DNA of 8,481 nucleotides, taken from an uncultured Actinomycetes bacterium (GTDB lineage: Bacteria; Actinomycetota; Actinomycetes; S36-B12). Of the stretch, positions 5,661 through 8,481 are shown piece after piece. The notes under the pieces are model-generated. The model did no database searches. It was not told the DNA's origin and saw nothing but the letters and a program-made list of their open reading frames with translations. Where the stretch lies: positions 1 to 8,481 of the forward strand of contig CAJIYV010000141.1 of the NCBI GenBank assembly GCA_905181745.1, read 5' to 3'. The stretch's first letter is position 1. The number at the start of each line of letters is the position of its first letter. The position numbers and the translations under genes are program-made.

Positions 5661-8264
5661 ATGTCGTCGCAGTCGCAATCCCCAGCAGTCCATATCCCTG
5701 AAAAACCAAGCCTTTCCGGGATCGAAGAAAAGTGGGCCAAGAGCTGGCAAGACTCTGGCACCTACTCATTTGATCGAACCAAAACCCGCGATCAAATCTT
5801 CTCAATCGACACACCTCCACCCACCGTCAGCGGATCACTGCACGTTGGGCATGTGTTCAGTTACACCCACACCGACTGCATCGCTCGCTATAAGCGCATG
5901 CGCGGCTTCGAGGTTTTCTACCCCATGGGCTGGGATGACAATGGACTCCCAACTGAGCGTCGCGTTCAAAACTATTTTGGTGTGAGATGCGATCCAAGTT
6001 TGCCGTATCAAGTCGACTACACACCCCCAGAAAAACCAGATGCAAAAAAGCAGGAGCCGATCTCTCGAAAGAACTTTATTGAATTGTGCGAACAACTCAC
6101 AATTGAAGATGAAGTTGTCTTTGAAGACCTCTGGCGACGCATGGGGCTTTCAGTTGACTGGGCCCAGACGTATCAAACCATTGACCAGAATGCTCAACGG
6201 GTCAGCCAACTTGCATTTTTGCGCAACCTCGCGCGTGGTGAGGCATATCAATCTGAGGCACCAACTTTGTGGGACGTCACTTTCCGCACAGCAGTGGCCC
6301 AAGCCGAGCTTGAAGACCGCGAAGTTCCTGGCGCATTTCATCGAATTGGATTTTCACCCACATCTGATCAAGGCGACACGGTATTCATTGAAACAACCCG
6401 ACCGGAATTGCTCGCTGCCTGCGTTGCCCTCGTGGCGCACCCGGACGACCCGCGGTACAAATCACTGTTTGGTACCAACGTGATTACCCCTGTGTTTGGT
6501 GTTGAAGTTCCCGTCATGGCCCACACACTTGCCGACCCAGAAAAAGGATCCGGCATCGCAATGGTCTGCACATTTGGCGACCTCGCCGACGTCACTTGGT
6601 GGCGTGAACTGCAGTTACCCACCCGCCCAATCGTCGGCTGGGACGGTCGGATCACTTCGCAGACCCCACCATGGATTACCACCCGCGCAGGTAAAGAGCG
6701 TTTTGCAGCTATTGCCGGCGCGACCAGCTTCACCGCAAAGCAGCGCATGGTTGAAGTCCTCCGCGAATCCGGTGACATGGTGGGCGAGCCAAAAGCCATT
6801 ACCCACCAGGTGAAATTCTTTGAAAAAGGAGATAAACCACTAGAAATTGTTACCACCCGACAGTGGTACATCGCGAACGGTGGCCGTGACCCGAAACTAC
6901 GCGAGGAACTCTTGGCCCGCGGGCGTGAAATCACCTGGCACCCACCCCACATGCTGGTCCGGTACGAAAACTGGGTCGGGGGACTCAACGGCGACTGGCT
7001 GATTTCCCGCCAAAGGTTTTTTGGGGTTCCCGTTCCGATCTGGTACGTACTCGACTCAGATGGTAATCCGGACTACGAGCGAGTACTTGCACCAAGTGAA
7101 GCCGAGCTCCCGATTGACCCAAGCAGCGACGTCCCCGCCGGCTACACAGAGGATCAACGCAATCAACCCAGTGGCTTTATGGGCGATCCCGACGTGATGG
7201 ACACTTGGGCGACGAGTTCTCTTACCCCTCAAATCGCCGGTGGCTGGGAGCGCGACCCTGATCTTTTCGAACGCGTATTCCCCATGGACTTGCGACCACA
7301 AGCCCACGAAATCATCCGTACCTGGCTCTTCTCCTCCGTGGTTCGTGCAGATCTGGAAAACAACGAACTGCCGTGGCAGCACGCCGCAATCTCGGGTTGG
7401 ATCCTGGATCCCGACCGAAAGAAGATGAGCAAGTCCAAAGGAAATGTTGTGACACCCATGGACATGCTGGACGAATACAGTTCTGACGCCGTCCGCTACT
7501 GGGCAGCCTCTGGCCGCCCAGGCACCGACACCGCCTTTGACATCGGCCAAATGAAAATCGGACGCCGCCTTGCGATCAAGTTGCTCAACGCCAGCAAGTT
7601 TGCTCTCACGCTGTCCCAACTTTCAAGTGACCTGGACCTCACGAACATCACGGCTGCATCGATCTCGGAACCTGTTGACCAAGCACTCATTGCAAAACTT
7701 GCCGCAACCGTAGAAAGTGCAACGAAGGCATTCGAAGAGTTCAACTACGCAAAAGCACTAGATGCAACCGAGACGTTCTTCTGGGAGTTCACCGACGACT
7801 ACGTTGAGCTCGTCAAGGAACGCGCCTACGGCGAAAGAGAGGTTGTTAACACGGAGAGCGCACGGGCAACCTTGCTGGTCACCCTGGACACCCTGCTCCG
7901 CCTGTTTGCGCCGTTCCTGCCGTTCACCACCGAGGAAACCTGGTCGTGGTTTAACAGGGACTCGATACACACCAGTCATTGGCCAGATAGTGACGCCCTA
8001 CGAGCCCTGGCCTCCAGCGGCGACAAAGCCGCACTTGCCACCGCAACCGAGGCCCTACGGATGATCCGCAAAGCTAAGTCCGAGGCGAAACTCTCGATGA
8101 GGGCTGTTGTGTCAGTAGCAGTTTTCACCGGAACTCCCGAGATGCTTAAACATTTAGATTCAGTTGCAACGGATCTCAAGGCTGCCGGATCTATTGAAGA
8201 ACTCAAAACCGTGAGCGCCCCCGATTCAACTGACTTGCAAGCGGAAATAATCCTTGCCGGCTAG
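5661..8264 (+). CDS. valS: Valine--tRNA ligase
   Basis: ValRS, a class I synthetase, charges tRNA-Val and hydrolyses mischarged Thr-tRNA-Val. From ATG 5661 the product has 867 residues. The HIGH motif appears as HVGH (61-64), followed by MGWDDNGLPTE (89-99). The CP1 editing domain has ETTRPE (244-249) and GSGIAMVCTFGD (296-307); KMSKS is at 588-592. The helical anticodon-binding domain follows from about 640. The DDNGLPTE and CTFGD signatures belong to the archaeal-like ValRS clade, which I recall in Streptomyces, other actinobacteria and Rickettsia, rather than the E. coli type. The long C-terminal coiled-coil arm of the E. coli type is absent. An in-frame TTG at 5601 would add 20 residues but overlaps folC and runs through the promoter, so ATG 5661 is preferred. 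No Shine-Dalgarno is present; a leaderless transcript is likely. Confidence 0.97.
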   Translation: MSSQSQSPAVHIPEKPSLSGIEEKWAKSWQDSGTYSFDRTKTRDQIFSIDTPPPTVSGSLHVGHVFSYTHTDCIARYKRMRGFEVFYPMGWDDNGLPTERRVQNYFGVRCDPSLPYQVDYTPPEKPDAKKQEPISRKNFIELCEQLTIEDEVVFEDLWRRMGLSVDWAQTYQTIDQNAQRVSQLAFLRNLARGEAYQSEAPTLWDVTFRTAVAQAELEDREVPGAFHRIGFSPTSDQGDTVFIETTRPELLAACVALVAHPDDPRYKSLFGTNVITPVFGVEVPVMAHTLADPEKGSGIAMVCTFGDLADVTWWRELQLPTRPIVGWDGRITSQTPPWITTRAGKERFAAIAGATSFTAKQRMVEVLRESGDMVGEPKAITHQVKFFEKGDKPLEIVTTRQWYIANGGRDPKLREELLARGREITWHPPHMLVRYENWVGGLNGDWLISRQRFFGVPVPIWYVLDSDGNPDYERVLAPSEAELPIDPSSDVPAGYTEDQRNQPSGFMGDPDVMDTWATSSLTPQIAGGWERDPDLFERVFPMDLRPQAHEIIRTWLFSSVVRADLENNELPWQHAAISGWILDPDRKKMSKSKGNVVTPMDMLDEYSSDAVRYWAASGRPGTDTAFDIGQMKIGRRLAIKLLNASKFALTLSQLSSDLDLTNITAASISEPVDQALIAKLAATVESATKAFEEFNYAKALDATETFFWEFTDDYVELVKERAYGEREVVNTESARATLLVTLDTLLRLFAPFLPFTTEETWSWFNRDSIHTSHWPDSDALRALASSGDKAALATATEALRMIRKAKSEAKLSMRAVVSVAVFTGTPEMLKHLDSVATDLKAAGSIEELKTVSAPDSTDLQAEIILAG

Positions 8265-8272
8265 TTAACTAG
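8261..8272. repeat. 12-bp perfect palindrome with stop codons on both strands
   Basis: CTAGTTAACTAG is its own reverse complement. It supplies the valS stop (TAG, 8262-8264) and, on the minus strand, the stop of the short reading frame arriving from the right (TAG, 8271-8269), plus TAA in a further frame on each strand. It therefore acts as a compact two-way translation stop. No GC-rich stem with a U-tract follows, so I do not call it a terminator. Confidence 0.6.
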
Positions 8273-8412
8273 TCGTGGGGCGCTTCTGTTTCGCCGTACA
8301 TTCTGACAAGGTCGTCAACAGAGATCTCCAAAACTTCTCGTCCCTGCTGTGTCTGTCCCATTAGTCGCAGTTCAGGCGCTGTGTCAGGGAGTGATACTTC
8401 AACGGCAGCAGC
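8269..8412 (-). CDS. Possible 3' end or remnant of a convergent gene, unrecognised
   Basis: On the minus strand 47 codons are open from just after a TAG at 8415-8413 to a TAG at 8271-8269. The translation looks like real protein and ends ISVDDLVRMYGETEAPHD. Its stop lies four bases past the valS stop, as expected of a convergent gene. The only ATG that leaves a reasonable product is at 8361, giving 30 residues, without a Shine-Dalgarno or a nearby -10. Upstream of the TAG the same frame continues with plausible coding sequence (WVEYDPPPLSAD) but meets two more stops. It could be a small gene, the end of a gene broken by mutation or sequence error, or chance. I do not recognise the family. Confidence 0.3.
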   Translation of the reverse strand, partial: AAAVEVSLPDTAPELRLMGQTQQGREVLEISVDDLVRMYGETEAPHD

Positions 8413-8415
8413 CTA

Positions 8416-8481
8416 ATCGGCTGACAAAGGTGGGGGATCGTATTCAACCCAGAATCATTTGAATCAATCAATGGACCTGAC
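8416..8481. other. Right-edge segment with no supported gene
   Basis: I see no RNA gene, terminator or convincing start here. One minus-strand frame is open from the window edge to the TAA at 8363-8361, where it overlaps the ATG at 8361 (TAATG), but its translation has no recognisable features. A small direct repeat GAATCA (8452-8457 and 8461-8466) is the only other structure. Confidence 0.4.

Noticed and set aside
6368..6988. 206-codon minus-strand open frame opposite valS
   Set aside because: It lies wholly within the ValRS editing and catalytic coding sequence and has no recognisable motif or start signal.
7056..7619. 187-codon minus-strand open frame opposite valS
   Set aside because: It is antisense to the KMSKS region of ValRS with no family features; treated as a shadow.
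8276..8296. GGCG / CGCC stem after valS as an intrinsic terminator
   Set aside because: Only four pairs with a nine-base loop and no T-run afterward.

Overview
The window looks like actinobacterial chromosome of moderate GC, roughly 50-55% by eye. The gene order points to this. As I remember it, valS / folC / DUF4233 / ndk / mreB / mreC / mreD is a conserved block in Streptomyces and relatives, and the ValRS, FolC, DUF4233 and MreB sequences all look actinobacterial. Very short gaps and likely leaderless starts suggest a compact, perhaps free-living aquatic, genome; the lineage below phylum is a guess. No RNA gene, insertion sequence, CRISPR array or prophage gene was found.

Layout. Positions 1-5624 hold a co-directional minus-strand cluster, read right to left: folC (4263-5624), a DUF4233 membrane protein (3933-4259), ndk (3455-3862), a membrane-anchored alpha/beta hydrolase (2087-3439), mreB (961-1998), mreC (11-958) and the first codons of a probable mreD at the left edge. 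Gaps are 3, 70, 15, 88, 2 and 3 bp, so most of it could be one operon, with possible internal control before ndk and mreB. On the plus strand valS runs from 5661 to 8264. It is divergent from folC, and only 36 bp separate the two start codons. The last 217 bp (8265-8481) hold a 12-bp palindrome carrying stop codons for both strands and a short minus-strand reading frame that may be the end of a convergent gene.

How the genes fit together. FolC makes folylpolyglutamates for one-carbon metabolism, Ndk balances NTP and dNTP pools, and ValS charges tRNA-Val: all growth housekeeping. MreB, MreC and MreD form the cytoskeletal and membrane core of the elongasome, which guides lateral peptidoglycan synthesis. 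The hydrolase between ndk and mreB is the odd member. It has a recognisable Ser-Asp-His triad and a shortened membrane N-terminus, and it sits where I would expect ndk to adjoin mreB, so a role at the membrane or envelope is possible but unproven.

The best leads are a symmetric bidirectional promoter that appears to drive leaderless folC and valS transcripts, an 8-bp inverted repeat able to mask the ndk Shine-Dalgarno sequence, the inserted hydrolase, and the unexplained reading frame converging on valS. No wholly new multi-gene system is evident.
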